Positions 1 through 8,214 of a stretch of 38,489 nt of DNA are shown in pieces. Every line of letters begins with the position of its first letter. The stretch's first letter is position 1. The position numbers and the translations under genes were made by a program. The notes under the pieces are model-generated. The model had not been told where the DNA came from, made no database searches, and worked only from the letters and a program-made list of their open reading frames with translations. Source of the DNA: Pantoea stewartii subsp. stewartii (GTDB lineage Bacteria; Pseudomonadota; Gammaproteobacteria; Enterobacterales; Enterobacteriaceae); contig NZ_VZPF01000050.1 in the NCBI RefSeq assembly GCF_008801695.1, positions 1-38,489 of the forward strand, written 5' to 3'.

Positions 1-4
1 ATGT

Positions 5-274
5 CGAACGGTTGTGGCAGGCGCTTCATGAGACAATAACCCGAAATCACCAGTGCAGTTCAATGTGGCAACTGTTGAAAAAGGTCCATCACTTTATGAA
101 TACCGTCAGCCCATTCCCCGGGGGAAAACATGGGCTGGCTAAAGTGTAGCGGTATTAGGATCAGTTATTTAGGGCGAACGTTTTTTTCGTCAGCGTGAAG
201 CGCTGGAATCGGAAGGCGTGGAAGTTACGGAGGCAGGTCAGATCGATCTGGCTAAGTTTCGCTGGCAGTTTTAA
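5..274 (+). pseudogene. atl: Degraded atl (ybaZ) alkyltransferase-like protein gene
   Basis: Remnant of the alkyltransferase-like DNA-binding protein Atl, which flags O6-alkylguanine for nucleotide excision repair. The last 30 codons (182-274) read FFRQREALESEGVEV then GQIDLAKFRWQF, which matches the C-terminus of E. coli YbaZ (RQRQALLAEGV, GQIDLQRYRWNY). Upstream, 5-40 reads ERLWQALHETI, like the start of the Atl core, but the following text is out of frame. About 12 codons appear to be missing, and in-frame stops occur at 140-142 and 170-172. Position next to ybaY matches E. coli synteny. The distal end is clear. The proximal alignment is inferred by eye, and the true start may lie left of the window. 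Confidence 0.62.
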
Positions 275-278
275 TACT

Positions 279-305
279 GCAGGGCGGCACAGCGCGCCGC
301 CCTGC
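279..305. terminator. Hairpin between atl remnant and ybaY
   Basis: Inverted repeat GCAGGGCGGC / GCCGCCCTGC with a 7-nt loop, placed between the convergent ends of the atl remnant and ybaY. There is no strong T-run on either side, so termination is likely but not certain. Confidence 0.45.
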
Positions 306-314
306 CTCAGAGCC

Positions 315-872
315 TTACATCGTTGTCGGTGCCGGCACGGCGGCGGACGGCGTAACCTGCGTGGGCGATGTCGGTGGCACAGTGGTGACGGCGCCAGGCT
401 GAGTCTTCATCGGTACAGAAGGCACGGGCACTAACACCAGATCGGCTTTGGTGCCGCCCTGATTCACGACCGGTTTCACTTCTTCCGTGACAAAGGCCAG
501 CTTGCCATTAACCGTAATAGCTGCGCTCAACAGAATGCGTGCATTTGGCTGAACATCCGCTGGGTTAAACGGCAGTATGAAATGGAACGGCGCCTGTTTC
601 CCGTCGGTGCGAACCACGCGCTGTGCCAACACTTTGGACGGTGCATCTGCCACCGATGCATCAGACAGGGTCACTGTCAGGGCTGCATCAGGCGGTAACG
701 CGATACGCTGACGAATATAAACCGCCCCGCTTACATTAGGCTGAGCGATGGTCGCCGTTTGTCCTGCGACCGCAGAACCCAATGTCGGTGTCGGTACCGG
801 TTTTCCTTTATGGGCACAACCTGCGAGAGCCATTGCCATCGCGACGCCACTTAACACATGCCAGAATTTCAT
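315..872 (-). CDS. ybaY: YbaY-type outer-membrane lipoprotein
   Basis: 185-aa lipoprotein precursor. The N-terminus MKFWHVLSGVAMAMALAGC is a lipoprotein signal peptide with lipobox LAGC, so the mature protein should start at Cys19. Residues about 45-150 form the YbaY/YscW-like domain seen in this family (IRQRIALPPDAALTVTLSD ... PFHFILPFNP ... ILLSAAITVNG). The last 40 residues are rich in Pro, Thr and Val and probably unstructured. The start is supported by AGGAGACGAC upstream of the ATG. It is divergent from tesB and convergent with the atl remnant, as in E. coli. The precise function of YbaY is not known to me. Confidence 0.9.
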   Translation of the reverse strand: MKFWHVLSGVAMAMALAGCAHKGKPVPTPTLGSAVAGQTATIAQPNVSGAVYIRQRIALPPDAALTVTLSDASVADAPSKVLAQRVVRTDGKQAPFHFILPFNPADVQPNARILLSAAITVNGKLAFVTEEVKPVVNQGGTKADLVLVPVPSVPMKTQPGAVTTVPPTSPTQVTPSAAVPAPTTM

Positions 873-1064
873 CGATGTCGTCTCCTTTTGATCAGAATGA
901 TTTTTAGCAGTGAATCTTTATTACAGCGTTTCACTCGCCGTATAGCTTTAATGTTGGCACAAAATCAAAAGTTTGCCTGGTTGGATGAAAGTCCAAAAGT
1001 GTGGTTGACGGAAACTGGTCGGATCTTTCACACTTAGCAAAATACATTTTCTCAGGATAGCGCC

Positions 1065-1928
1065 ATGAGTCAGGCACTCGAAAATCTGCTTAATCTTATT
1101 CATCTGGAAAAACTCGACGAGGGGTTATTTCGCGGCCAGAGCGAAGATTTGGGCCTGCGTCAGGTATTTGGCGGTCAGGTGGTTGGACAGGCTCTCTTTG
1201 CGGCCAAACAGACCGTTCCCGAGGATCGGGGCGTTCACTCCTTTCACAGCTATTTTCTTCGCCCCGGCGACAGCCAAAAGGCGATTATTTACGATGTTGA
1301 AAGTCTGCGCGACGGCAAAAGTTTTAGCGCGCGCCGCGTCAGTGCCATCCAAAATGGTCAGCCGATCTTTTATATGACGGCATCCTTCCAGTCTCCGGAA
1401 AGCGGGTTTGAACATCAAAAACCGATGCCGCAGGTTAAAGGACCGGAAAACCTGGCCAATGAGCAGCAAATGGCGCAAAAAATGGCGCATATGCTGCCGG
1501 AAAAATTACGCGAAAAATTTGTCGCTGAACGCCCGCTGGAAATCCGCCCGGTACAGATCCACAACCCGTTAAGAGGCCATGTCGATAAACCGCAGCGTCA
1601 GGTGTGGATTCGGGCCAATGGCACCCTGCCCGACGATGTGCGTATCCATCAGTACCTCCTTGGCTATGCGTCCGATCTCAACTTTCTGCCTGTGGCCTTA
1701 CAACCGCATGGTAAAGGTTTTCTTGAAGCCGATATGCAGGTGGCGACCATTGATCACTCTATGTGGTTCCATCGGCCACTGAACTTTAATGACTGGCTGC
1801 TTTACAGCGTTGAAAGCACCTCAGCATCGGGTGCACGCGGCTTTGTTCGCGGGGAGTTTTACAATCAACAGGGTGAGCTGGTCGCGTCTACCGTGCAGGA
1901 AGGCGTTATGCGTCAGCGCAGCGAATAG
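1065..1928 (+). CDS. tesB: Acyl-CoA thioesterase II
   Basis: 287-aa double-hotdog thioesterase that hydrolyses acyl-CoAs to free fatty acid and CoA in the cytosol. It aligns over its full length with E. coli TesB (286 aa). The three catalytic positions are present at matching numbers: Asp204 (YASDLNF), Thr228 (VATIDHSMW) and Gln278 (STVQEGVMR). The start ATG follows a CAGGATA ribosome-binding site. It is monocistronic and convergent with amtB, sharing a strong bidirectional terminator. Confidence 0.96.
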   Translation: MSQALENLLNLIHLEKLDEGLFRGQSEDLGLRQVFGGQVVGQALFAAKQTVPEDRGVHSFHSYFLRPGDSQKAIIYDVESLRDGKSFSARRVSAIQNGQPIFYMTASFQSPESGFEHQKPMPQVKGPENLANEQQMAQKMAHMLPEKLREKFVAERPLEIRPVQIHNPLRGHVDKPQRQVWIRANGTLPDDVRIHQYLLGYASDLNFLPVALQPHGKGFLEADMQVATIDHSMWFHRPLNFNDWLLYSVESTSASGARGFVRGEFYNQQGELVASTVQEGVMRQRSE

Positions 1929-1929
1929 C

Positions 1930-1957
1930 AAAAAGGGGCGAATCATCGCCCCTTTTT
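1930..1957. terminator. Bidirectional terminator, tesB/amtB
   Basis: Perfect 12-bp stem (AAAAAGGGGCGA / TCGCCCCTTTTT) with loop ATCA, giving a T-run in both directions. It lies 2 nt past the tesB stop and 20 nt from the amtB stop. Confidence 0.9.
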
Positions 1958-1976
1958 ATTTATTCAGACTGACAAG

Positions 1977-3263
1977 TTACTGGTTGTAAGCGTTCTCGCC
2001 ATGGCTGTTGACGTCCAGACCTTCGCGCTCCTGCTCTTCCGGTACGCGCAGACCGACGATCATATCGGCCAGTTTAAAGCCAATAAAGGCAACGACGGCA
2101 GACCAGACAATGGTAACGCCCACGCTCAGCAACTGAATCGCAATCTGATGGCCCATGGTCACGCCAGGCTCATAACCCACGCCGCCCAGTGAAGATGAAG
2201 CAAACACGCCAGTCAGGATACAACCGATGATGCCACAGACACCGTGGACACCGAACACATCGCAGGGATCGTCAACACGCAGCCATTTTTTCAGCGTGGT
2301 CACGCCCCAGATACCTGCCAGACCACCCACGATACCGATGATCAGCGCGCCGCCGACACCGACATAACCACAAGCCGGCGTGATGGCAACCAGACCAGCA
2401 ATAAAGCCAGAACAGGCACCTAACAAAGACGGTTTACCACGCAGCGCCCACTCGCCAAAGGTCCAGGCCAGCACCGCACCCGCCGTCGCAACCACGGTAT
2501 TCAGGAAGGCCAGAGCAGCAATCTCATTCGCAGCGGAAGCTGAACCGGCGTTAAAACCAAACCAGCCAACATACAGAATCGCAGTACCGGTGAACACCAT
2601 CGGCAGGTTGTGTGGTTTGAATGCTTCTTTGCCAAAACCGGCACGTTTGCCCACCAGGTAAGCACCAACCAGACCGGCTACCGCAGCGTTAATGTGCACC
2701 ACCGTGCCGCCCGCGAAGTCCAGTGCGCCATCCTGAGCCAGTAAGCCGCCCGCCCAGACCATATGCGCAATGGGAAGATAAGCCAGGGTCAGCCAGACAC
2801 CGACAAAAATCAGCACCGCGGAGAAACGGATACGTTCCGCCAGCGCACCGACGACCAGACCGACCGTGATACAGGCAAAGGATGCCTGGAACGCGACGTG
2901 AATATATTGATAAAAGGTGCCCATGACGGCGGTCAGTGCAATGTTTTTCAGCATGGCCCAGTTGAAGCTGCCAAAGAAGGCATTGCCTTCGCTGAAGGCC
3001 AGTGAGTAGCCATAAACCACCCACAGTACGCACACCAGTGAGAAGGTCACCGCAACCTGTGTGAGCATCGACAGCACGTTTTTACTGCGGATCAGGCCGC
3101 CGTAAAACAGTGCAATCCCAGGAATTGACATAAACAGCACCAGTGCGGTGCAAATCATCATAAAGGCGTTGTCGGCTTTGTCCGCTACGGCAGGTGCCGC
3201 CATCGCCAGCGACGGTAACAGTGCCAGGCTGGTCAGGCCCAACTTGGTCAGCATTTTATTCAT
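1977..3263 (-). CDS. amtB: Ammonium transporter AmtB
   Basis: 428-aa inner-membrane ammonium channel of the Amt/Mep/Rh family with about 11 transmembrane segments after a cleavable signal peptide (residues 1-22, ending SLAMA|APAVADK). Family landmarks present are DFAGGTVVHINAA (first pore histidine), FGVHGVCGIIGC (second pore histidine) and the cytoplasmic tail VPEEQEREGLDVNSHGENAYNQ, nearly identical to E. coli. Upstream GTG (3281) and ATG (3278) codons are in frame, but the ATG at 3261-3263 gives a standard signal peptide and has GGGATGG as ribosome-binding site. It is the second gene of glnK-amtB, 33 nt after glnK. GlnK binds and plugs AmtB when nitrogen is ample. Confidence 0.96.
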   Translation of the reverse strand: MNKMLTKLGLTSLALLPSLAMAAPAVADKADNAFMMICTALVLFMSIPGIALFYGGLIRSKNVLSMLTQVAVTFSLVCVLWVVYGYSLAFSEGNAFFGSFNWAMLKNIALTAVMGTFYQYIHVAFQASFACITVGLVVGALAERIRFSAVLIFVGVWLTLAYLPIAHMVWAGGLLAQDGALDFAGGTVVHINAAVAGLVGAYLVGKRAGFGKEAFKPHNLPMVFTGTAILYVGWFGFNAGSASAANEIAALAFLNTVVATAGAVLAWTFGEWALRGKPSLLGACSGFIAGLVAITPACGYVGVGGALIIGIVGGLAGIWGVTTLKKWLRVDDPCDVFGVHGVCGIIGCILTGVFASSSLGGVGYEPGVTMGHQIAIQLLSVGVTIVWSAVVAFIGFKLADMIVGLRVPEEQEREGLDVNSHGENAYNQ

Positions 3264-3296
3264 TTTTTTCCATCCCATCACATTACTGAGTCTTGT

Positions 3297-3635
3297 TTAC
3301 AGTGCGGCTTCGTCGGTTTCGCCGGTACGTATGCGAATCACGCGCTGCAGTTCAGCAACGAAAATCTTGCCGTCGCCAATTTTTCCGGTGTAAGCTGCTT
3401 TACTGATTACGTCCACTACTTCGTCCAGTTGGTCATCGGCAATGGCGATATCAATTTTTACTTTCGGCAGAAAATTTACGCTGTATTCCGCCCCGCGATA
3501 GAGTTCAGCATGTCCTTTCTGACGCCCAAAACCTTTAACTTCGGAGACGGTCAGTCCCTGAATACCAATTGAAGACAATGCTTCTCGCACATCTTCCAGC
3601 TTGAACGGCTTAATCACGACGGTAACCAGCTTCAT
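3297..3635 (-). CDS. glnK: Nitrogen regulatory protein PII-2, GlnK
   Basis: 112-aa PII signal protein, a trimer that senses ATP/ADP and 2-oxoglutarate. It is uridylylated by GlnD and blocks AmtB when unmodified. The T-loop GFGRQKGHAELYRGAEYSVNF carries the modification site Tyr51. The B-loop TGKIGDGKIFV and the C-terminal RIRTGE are intact. Sequence and length equal E. coli GlnK rather than GlnB, and the amtB partner confirms this. The start ATG has AGGAGAGG upstream (CCTCTCCTT on the plus strand). Transcription is expected from the sigma-54 promoter at 3689-3704. Confidence 0.97.
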   Translation of the reverse strand: MKLVTVVIKPFKLEDVREALSSIGIQGLTVSEVKGFGRQKGHAELYRGAEYSVNFLPKVKIDIAIADDQLDEVVDVISKAAYTGKIGDGKIFVAELQRVIRIRTGETDEAAL

Positions 3636-3688
3636 AGCCTCTCCTTAAGGATTAAAATAGGTCGGTCTCATGGACACGGAGAGAGTTA

Positions 3689-3704
3689 AGCAAAGCCTGT
3701 GCCA
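3689..3704 (-). promoter_or_regulatory. Sigma-54 promoter of glnK-amtB
   Basis: On the minus strand the sequence is TGGCACAGGCTTTGCT, an essentially perfect match to the sigma-54 consensus TGGCAC-N5-TTGCW (-24 GG and -12 GC). It lies about 55 bp upstream of the glnK start. Confidence 0.92.
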
Positions 3705-3811
3705 GATATAATTAATGGGCACAATCACTTTTCAGGCTGCGATAGAATCAGGGTTAGGAAACGCAGAATAAATAAGCAGGACGCAGTGATGGGATGGCTA
3801 AGCGAAGCGGA

Positions 3812-3828
3812 TGCACGCTTTTGGTGCT
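3812..3828. promoter_or_regulatory. Probable NtrC enhancer site 1
   Basis: TGCACGCTTTTGGTGCT matches the NtrC dyad TGCACC-N5-GGTGCA at 10 of 12 fixed positions. It lies about 108 bp upstream of the sigma-54 -24 element, a normal enhancer distance. Confidence 0.7.
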
Positions 3829-3873
3829 GTTAAGCACAAAGACGTGCATCCAAACGGTTCAACAAGGAAAAAA

Positions 3874-3890
3874 TGCGCAAAAAAGGTGCA
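3874..3890. promoter_or_regulatory. Probable NtrC enhancer site 2
   Basis: TGCGCAAAAAAGGTGCA matches the same NtrC dyad (one half perfect, the other 4 of 6). It lies 2 bp beyond the mdlB stop codon. A weaker GCAC-N6-GTGC element lies between the two sites at 3834-3847. Confidence 0.6.
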
Positions 3891-3892
3891 GA

Positions 3893-5668
3893 TCATCCGG
3901 CACTGGTCAGCACCTCATCCGATTCGAGCCGATCACCTGCCTGCTGCAGCTGGTACATTTGCCAGTAACGGCCCTGCAAGGCCAGCAGCTGCTGATGATT
4001 CCCCTGCTCGACAACGCGGCCACGGTGCAAAACCAGAATCGTATCGGCCTCGGTGATAGTGGAAAGGCGGTGAGCAATCACTACCAGGGTCGTATATTGA
4101 CGTAAGGTGCGCAGCGTGTGTTGGATCGCCTGCTCCGTGCCGGAGTCAATATTCGCGGTAGCTTCATCCAGTATTAAAATCTGCGGCAGTTGCACCAGCA
4201 CCCGAGCCAGGGCCAGTAGCTGTTTTTGCCCCACCGAGAGATTATTACCCTGCTCTCCCAGTCGGGTATGGATACCGTCAGGCAAGGCGCGCGCCAGCGG
4301 GGCCAGCTGTACCTGTTCAAGTACCGACCAGACCGCCTCTTCACTGATATCCCGACCCAGCCGTACATTCGCTAACAGCGTGTCGGCCAGCACCACCGGA
4401 TCCTGCTGTACCATCGCGATACCGCGACGCAGTGCCTCATGGGAATACTGGTTAAGCGGACGATCGTCCAGGCGCACCTCGCCGCGCGTGGCGGGGTAAT
4501 AGCCCATCAGCAAATTTGCCAGTGTGCTCTTGCCGCTGCCGGTATGTCCCACCAGGGCGACAAAGCCCCGCGAAGGCACGTCGAGATCAATATTACTCAG
4601 CACCTCACGATCGTCCCGGTAGGCAAAGCTCAGGTTCTCCAGCGTAATGCGTCCCGATTGCAGAGGCCGATCGTCATGACCGTAATGCTGCTGTGGCGCA
4701 TCCATGAGTTCAAAAATACGTTCGCCCGCCACGACCGCCTGTTGCAGCATCGACTGCTGGGTGGTCAGTTCGATCAGCGGTTCATTGAGGCGCCCCAGAT
4801 AGGTAATAAAGGCGTAAAGTACCCCAACTTCAAACACACCCGGCACCGAAAAGCTGAACAGCAACAGTAATCCGCAGAGTATCAGCGCGGAGAACAGGCT
4901 CAGCAGCGGTCGTAGCAGGAAACCATCCAGCCTGAGCGTTTCCATGCGCGCCAGATAATGTGAACGGCTGGCCTCCAGCATGCGTTCACCAAAGCGCGCC
5001 TGCTGGCGAAACTGTTGTATCACGCTCATTCCGCTGATGACTTCATTGAAGCCATTATTAATGTCTGCCAGGTAGCTGCGTACACGACGGGCTATCGGCG
5101 TGCTGTAGCGCTGATAAATCAGCATCACAATGAGCACCATCGGGAAAATTAACATCGCCACCAGCGCCATGCGCCAGTCCAGACTAAACATCGCCACCAT
5201 CATGGCACCGACCAGCGCGGCGCTACGCAGCACCGTTGCCACCACCGTGACGTACAGATCCCGAACAACTTCGGTATCATTCGTGACCCGGGAAATAATT
5301 TGCCCGACCGGCTGCGTATCAAAGGCGCCGAGCGGCTGTCGCAGTGCCGCATTCATGGCGTCGGTACGCAGGCGCTGTACCACGCCAATGGCGGCCCGGT
5401 TAAACAGTAAGGCCTGCCAGTAATGCAAAGCGGCAGCCAGAAGCTGCAACAGGATAAAACTTACGACCAGTCCCGCCACCGTGCCCCACGGCATCTGATG
5501 CTTCGCGACCAGATTATCAATAAAATAGCTCACCAGAACCGGACCGGTCACTTCTGCCGCGGCCGCAATCCACAGCATCAACACGGCCAAAGACAATGAC
5601 TTGCGCCACGGGCTGCCATAACTAAGCAGGCGTTTGAGCGTTGGCCACATACGTTGTGATTTAGCCAT
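3893..5668 (-). CDS. mdlB: ABC multidrug-type exporter half-transporter MdlB
   Basis: 591-aa ABC exporter half, with an N-terminal six-helix membrane domain (about 1-330) and a C-terminal nucleotide-binding domain. Walker A is GHTGSGKST, the signature motif is LSVGQKQ, Walker B is ILILDEA and the H-loop is IAHRLST. It aligns throughout with E. coli MdlB (593 aa) and should form a heterodimer with MdlA. An open frame extends to 5779, but the ATG at 5668 ([15 protein letters not shown]) matches the family start. It overlaps the mdlA stop by 8 bp, typical of translational coupling. The substrate is not known from sequence. Confidence 0.95.
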   Translation of the reverse strand: MAKSQRMWPTLKRLLSYGSPWRKSLSLAVLMLWIAAAAEVTGPVLVSYFIDNLVAKHQMPWGTVAGLVVSFILLQLLAAALHYWQALLFNRAAIGVVQRLRTDAMNAALRQPLGAFDTQPVGQIISRVTNDTEVVRDLYVTVVATVLRSAALVGAMMVAMFSLDWRMALVAMLIFPMVLIVMLIYQRYSTPIARRVRSYLADINNGFNEVISGMSVIQQFRQQARFGERMLEASRSHYLARMETLRLDGFLLRPLLSLFSALILCGLLLLFSFSVPGVFEVGVLYAFITYLGRLNEPLIELTTQQSMLQQAVVAGERIFELMDAPQQHYGHDDRPLQSGRITLENLSFAYRDDREVLSNIDLDVPSRGFVALVGHTGSGKSTLANLLMGYYPATRGEVRLDDRPLNQYSHEALRRGIAMVQQDPVVLADTLLANVRLGRDISEEAVWSVLEQVQLAPLARALPDGIHTRLGEQGNNLSVGQKQLLALARVLVQLPQILILDEATANIDSGTEQAIQHTLRTLRQYTTLVVIAHRLSTITEADTILVLHRGRVVEQGNHQQLLALQGRYWQMYQLQQAGDRLESDEVLTSAG

Positions 5669-7430
5669 GTGCCACCTCTTCTTCCCTCTCATCGTCGTCC
5701 AGTGCCGCTTCCAGCTGTTGGTAACGGTACATATCGCGATACCAGCCAGGCATATTCGCCAGCCCGGCATGATCGCCACGTTGTGCCACCGTGCCTTTTT
5801 GCAGCACCAGAATTTCGCTGGCCTCTGTCAGCGCCGACAAACGATGCGCACTGATAATAATCGTTCGCCCTCTGCCCCACTGCCGCAGATTATGCAGGAT
5901 GTCGTGTTCAGTGCGACCATCAACCGCCGAGAGTGCATCATCAAGCACCAGAATTTCCGCATTCATCAGCAAGGCACGGGCGATGGAAATGCGTTGTTTT
6001 TGACCACCCGAAAGCATGACGCCGCGCTCGCCCACCTCGGTTTCATAGCCCTGCGGCAGACGCAGAATATCCTCGTGCACGCAGGCCATTTTCGCCGCCT
6101 GCTCAATCTCGTCCTGCGTGGCGTTGGGCTTACCCAACGCAATATTACGGGCCACGCTGTCCGAGAACAGGAACGGAGTTTGGCTCACCACGGCCAGGCG
6201 ACTGCGCCAGCTGTCCAGACGCAGCGACGGCAGCGGGATGGCATGGTAGCGAATATCACCTTGCTGAATGTCGAAATGACGCTGAATCAGACTCAGTAAC
6301 GTGGTTTTACCACTGCCGGTCGGGCCACACAGCCCCAGCATATCGCCCGGTTTTAACTGGAACGTGACATTGCTTAATACCGCACCGGCACTGGCGGGAT
6401 AATGAAATTCGCGGATAGCCACCTGCAGCGTTCCCGCCGGCTCAGGCAAGGTGTGATCACCGTCTTCCACCACTGGCGCTTCGGATAATAATGCGCGGAT
6501 GCGGCTCCAGGCTGCACTGCCTCGTTCAACGATGTTAAACATCCATGCCAGCGCCAGCATCGGCCAAATCATCAGGCCAAGATACATTACAAAGCTGGTG
6601 AGCTGGCCCAGTGTCATGTCTCCGTGCCACACCAGCCAGCTTCCGCCGCCTATCGCCAGCAGGTTGGCAAAACCAATGGCAATATAGATGGTGGGATCGA
6701 AACGCGCATCCACCCGGGCGACGCGCAGATTTTTTTCGCCGGTATCGCGTGCAATATCGGCAAACTGTTGGGACTGATGCTGCTCAAGTCCAAATGCTTT
6801 GATCATACGGATGCTGGTCAGGCTCTCCTGCGTTTGATCGTTCAGGCTGGAAAAGGCAGCCTGAGCCAGTTTGAAACGGTTATGGAGTTGCTCGCCATAG
6901 CGGTGAATTACCAGTGCCATAAACGGCATTGGAATAAGCGAAATCAGCGTTAACTGCCAGCTGATTTGGGTACTCATGGCAATCAGCACAACACATCCCA
7001 TCACCAGCGAATCCACCAGCGTGAGCACGCCTTCCCCGGCAGCAAAAACCACGCGATCCACATCGTTCGTGGCACGCGCAATGAGATCGCCGGTGCGATG
7101 GCGCAGGTAAAAGGCGGGCTGCTGTCGGCTGAGCTGACGGTAAAAGTCCTCGCGTAATTCGACGGCGAGTTGGTAGGACGCACCAAACAACAGCACGCGC
7201 CAGACATAACGCAGCAGATAAACCACGACGGCAGTCAGCAGCATCACCCCAATCCACATCATAATGCCGCTGGCGCTCATGCTGTGATGCGTTACGCCGT
7301 CAACCACCACGCCAACCACCCACGGCGGCAGAAGTTGCAGCACGGCAATGATGATTAATAAAGTGACGGCGCCCAGATAATGCCGCCACTCACGGATAAA
7401 ATACCAACTTAACTGGCTGAATAATCGCAC
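5661..7430 (-). CDS. mdlA: ABC multidrug-type exporter half-transporter MdlA
   Basis: 589-aa ABC exporter half with the same layout as MdlB: membrane domain (about 1-320), then an ATPase domain with Walker [10 protein letters not shown], signature LSGGQKQ and Walker B ILVLDDA. The Asp-Asp in place of Asp-Glu at Walker B means it lacks the usual catalytic glutamate, as also in E. coli MdlA. MdlB keeps DE, so the pair would have one degenerate and one consensus ATP site. The start [11 protein letters not shown] matches E. coli. It lies 24 bp downstream of the decR pseudogene on the same strand, so the insertion in decR may affect its transcription. Confidence 0.95.
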   Translation of the reverse strand: MRLFSQLSWYFIREWRHYLGAVTLLIIIAVLQLLPPWVVGVVVDGVTHHSMSASGIMMWIGVMLLTAVVVYLLRYVWRVLLFGASYQLAVELREDFYRQLSRQQPAFYLRHRTGDLIARATNDVDRVVFAAGEGVLTLVDSLVMGCVVLIAMSTQISWQLTLISLIPMPFMALVIHRYGEQLHNRFKLAQAAFSSLNDQTQESLTSIRMIKAFGLEQHQSQQFADIARDTGEKNLRVARVDARFDPTIYIAIGFANLLAIGGGSWLVWHGDMTLGQLTSFVMYLGLMIWPMLALAWMFNIVERGSAAWSRIRALLSEAPVVEDGDHTLPEPAGTLQVAIREFHYPASAGAVLSNVTFQLKPGDMLGLCGPTGSGKTTLLSLIQRHFDIQQGDIRYHAIPLPSLRLDSWRSRLAVVSQTPFLFSDSVARNIALGKPNATQDEIEQAAKMACVHEDILRLPQGYETEVGERGVMLSGGQKQRISIARALLMNAEILVLDDALSAVDGRTEHDILHNLRQWGRGRTIIISAHRLSALTEASEILVLQKGTVAQRGDHAGLANMPGWYRDMYRYQQLEAALDDDEREEEVAHG

Positions 7431-7898
7431 AAGGCAGCTCTCAATCTCAGGTAATCAGGGGGCAACCGGCAGGGCTGTAGTGTATTTGATCTCTTCCATC
7501 GCAAAGCTGGAGGTCACATCGATCAGGCCTGTTACACCATTAACTAAACGCTTATAGAAGGCATCATAACTTTTCATGTCGGCAACCTGAATACGCAGCA
7601 GATAATCATACTCCCCGGCCATGCGATAGAAGCCCATCACTTCAGGCATGCTTTGCACTACCGACACAAATTCCTGATACCAGTCTTTGCTGTGCTGGGT
7701 GGTTTTCACAAACATAAAGGCGGTAAGTGACAGGCCGAGTTTTTCATTATCAAGTAGGGCAACGCGTGCGCGGATGAAGCCATCTTCTTCCAACTTTTTC
7801 AGGCGCTTCCAGCAGGGCGTGGTGGTGAGGTTAACCGCATCCGCCAGTACCTAGAGCGAAACTGTGCAATCCTGCTGCAGCATCGCCAGCAGTTTAAG

Positions 7899-7907
7899 GT
7901 CGATTTT
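7899..7907. repeat. 9-bp target-site duplication, left copy
   Basis: GTCGATTTT directly abuts the left end of the inserted element. The identical copy is at 8081-8089. Nine bases is the duplication length of the IS903 group. Confidence 0.93.
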
Positions 7908-8080
7908 GGCTTTGTTGAATAAATGGATTTTATGCTGTGGTACTATGAAAACGGTTGTTTCAGATAACATAAAATCAATGCGTTACATGCTTGCGTATGA
8001 CGGTGTTCTGTCTGGCATCAGCGTTTTCTACCAAAACAGTGCAGACAAAACAGAATGATTACCTATTATTCAACAAAGCC
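7908..8080. mobile_element. 173-bp MITE-like element with IS903-type ends
   Basis: The ends are perfect 15-bp inverted repeats GGCTTTGTTGAATAA, the same as the known IS903-group terminus. An exact 9-bp direct repeat flanks both sides. There is no transposase. The interior is AT-rich and contains a secondary inverted repeat, GATTTTATG at 7926-7934 and CATAAAATC at 7968-7976. This is the structure of a non-autonomous miniature element moved in trans by an IS903-like transposase. The interior does not resemble the IS903 ends beyond the terminal repeats as far as I can recall, so it is not an obvious simple internal deletion. Confidence 0.9.
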
Positions 8081-8089
8081 GTCGATTTT
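8081..8089. repeat. 9-bp target-site duplication, right copy
   Basis: GTCGATTTT, identical to 7899-7907. On the minus strand it encodes AAA ATC GAC (Lys-Ile-Asp) of decR, so the target was codons 4-6 of the gene. Confidence 0.93.
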
Positions 8090-8214
8090 ATCTAACATGC
8101 GCACTCCGGTAGAAATTTTTTCTCCATTACGCCGATCTTACTGCAAAAGCTGCAAGCTCTTTTTCCTGCACGTGCCTTAAAATAGGGGCTTTTACCCGGT
8201 CGGAAATAACCCTT

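Larger units (their letters stand above)
7455..8098 (-). pseudogene. decR: decR/ccdR Lrp-family cysteine-responsive regulator, disrupted
   Basis: Lrp/AsnC-type activator of cysteine detoxification, intact in E. coli as DecR (YbaO, 152 aa). The first six codons, MLDKID, are at 8081-8098. A 173-bp element (7908-8080) follows, then the frame resumes with a duplicated KID. Joined, it reads MLDKIDLKLLAMLQQDCTVSL, then an amber codon (TAG, 7851-7853) at codon 22 where E. coli has Gln, then [19 protein letters not shown] and an intact ligand-binding domain to PVAP (stop at 7455). There are therefore two independent lesions. The remaining open frame from 7793 (112 aa) keeps the RAM domain but lacks the helix-turn-helix. 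The call as a pseudogene is firm unless there are sequencing errors. Confidence 0.93.

Noticed and set aside
1..180. Left edge as part of another insertion sequence
   Set aside because: No terminal repeat or target duplication is visible, and pieces of it fit a frameshifted atl, so gene decay is the simpler reading.
7864..8058. 64-codon open frame running from decR into the miniature element
   Set aside because: It spans the insertion junction, so it arose by chance when the element landed. No ribosome-binding site.
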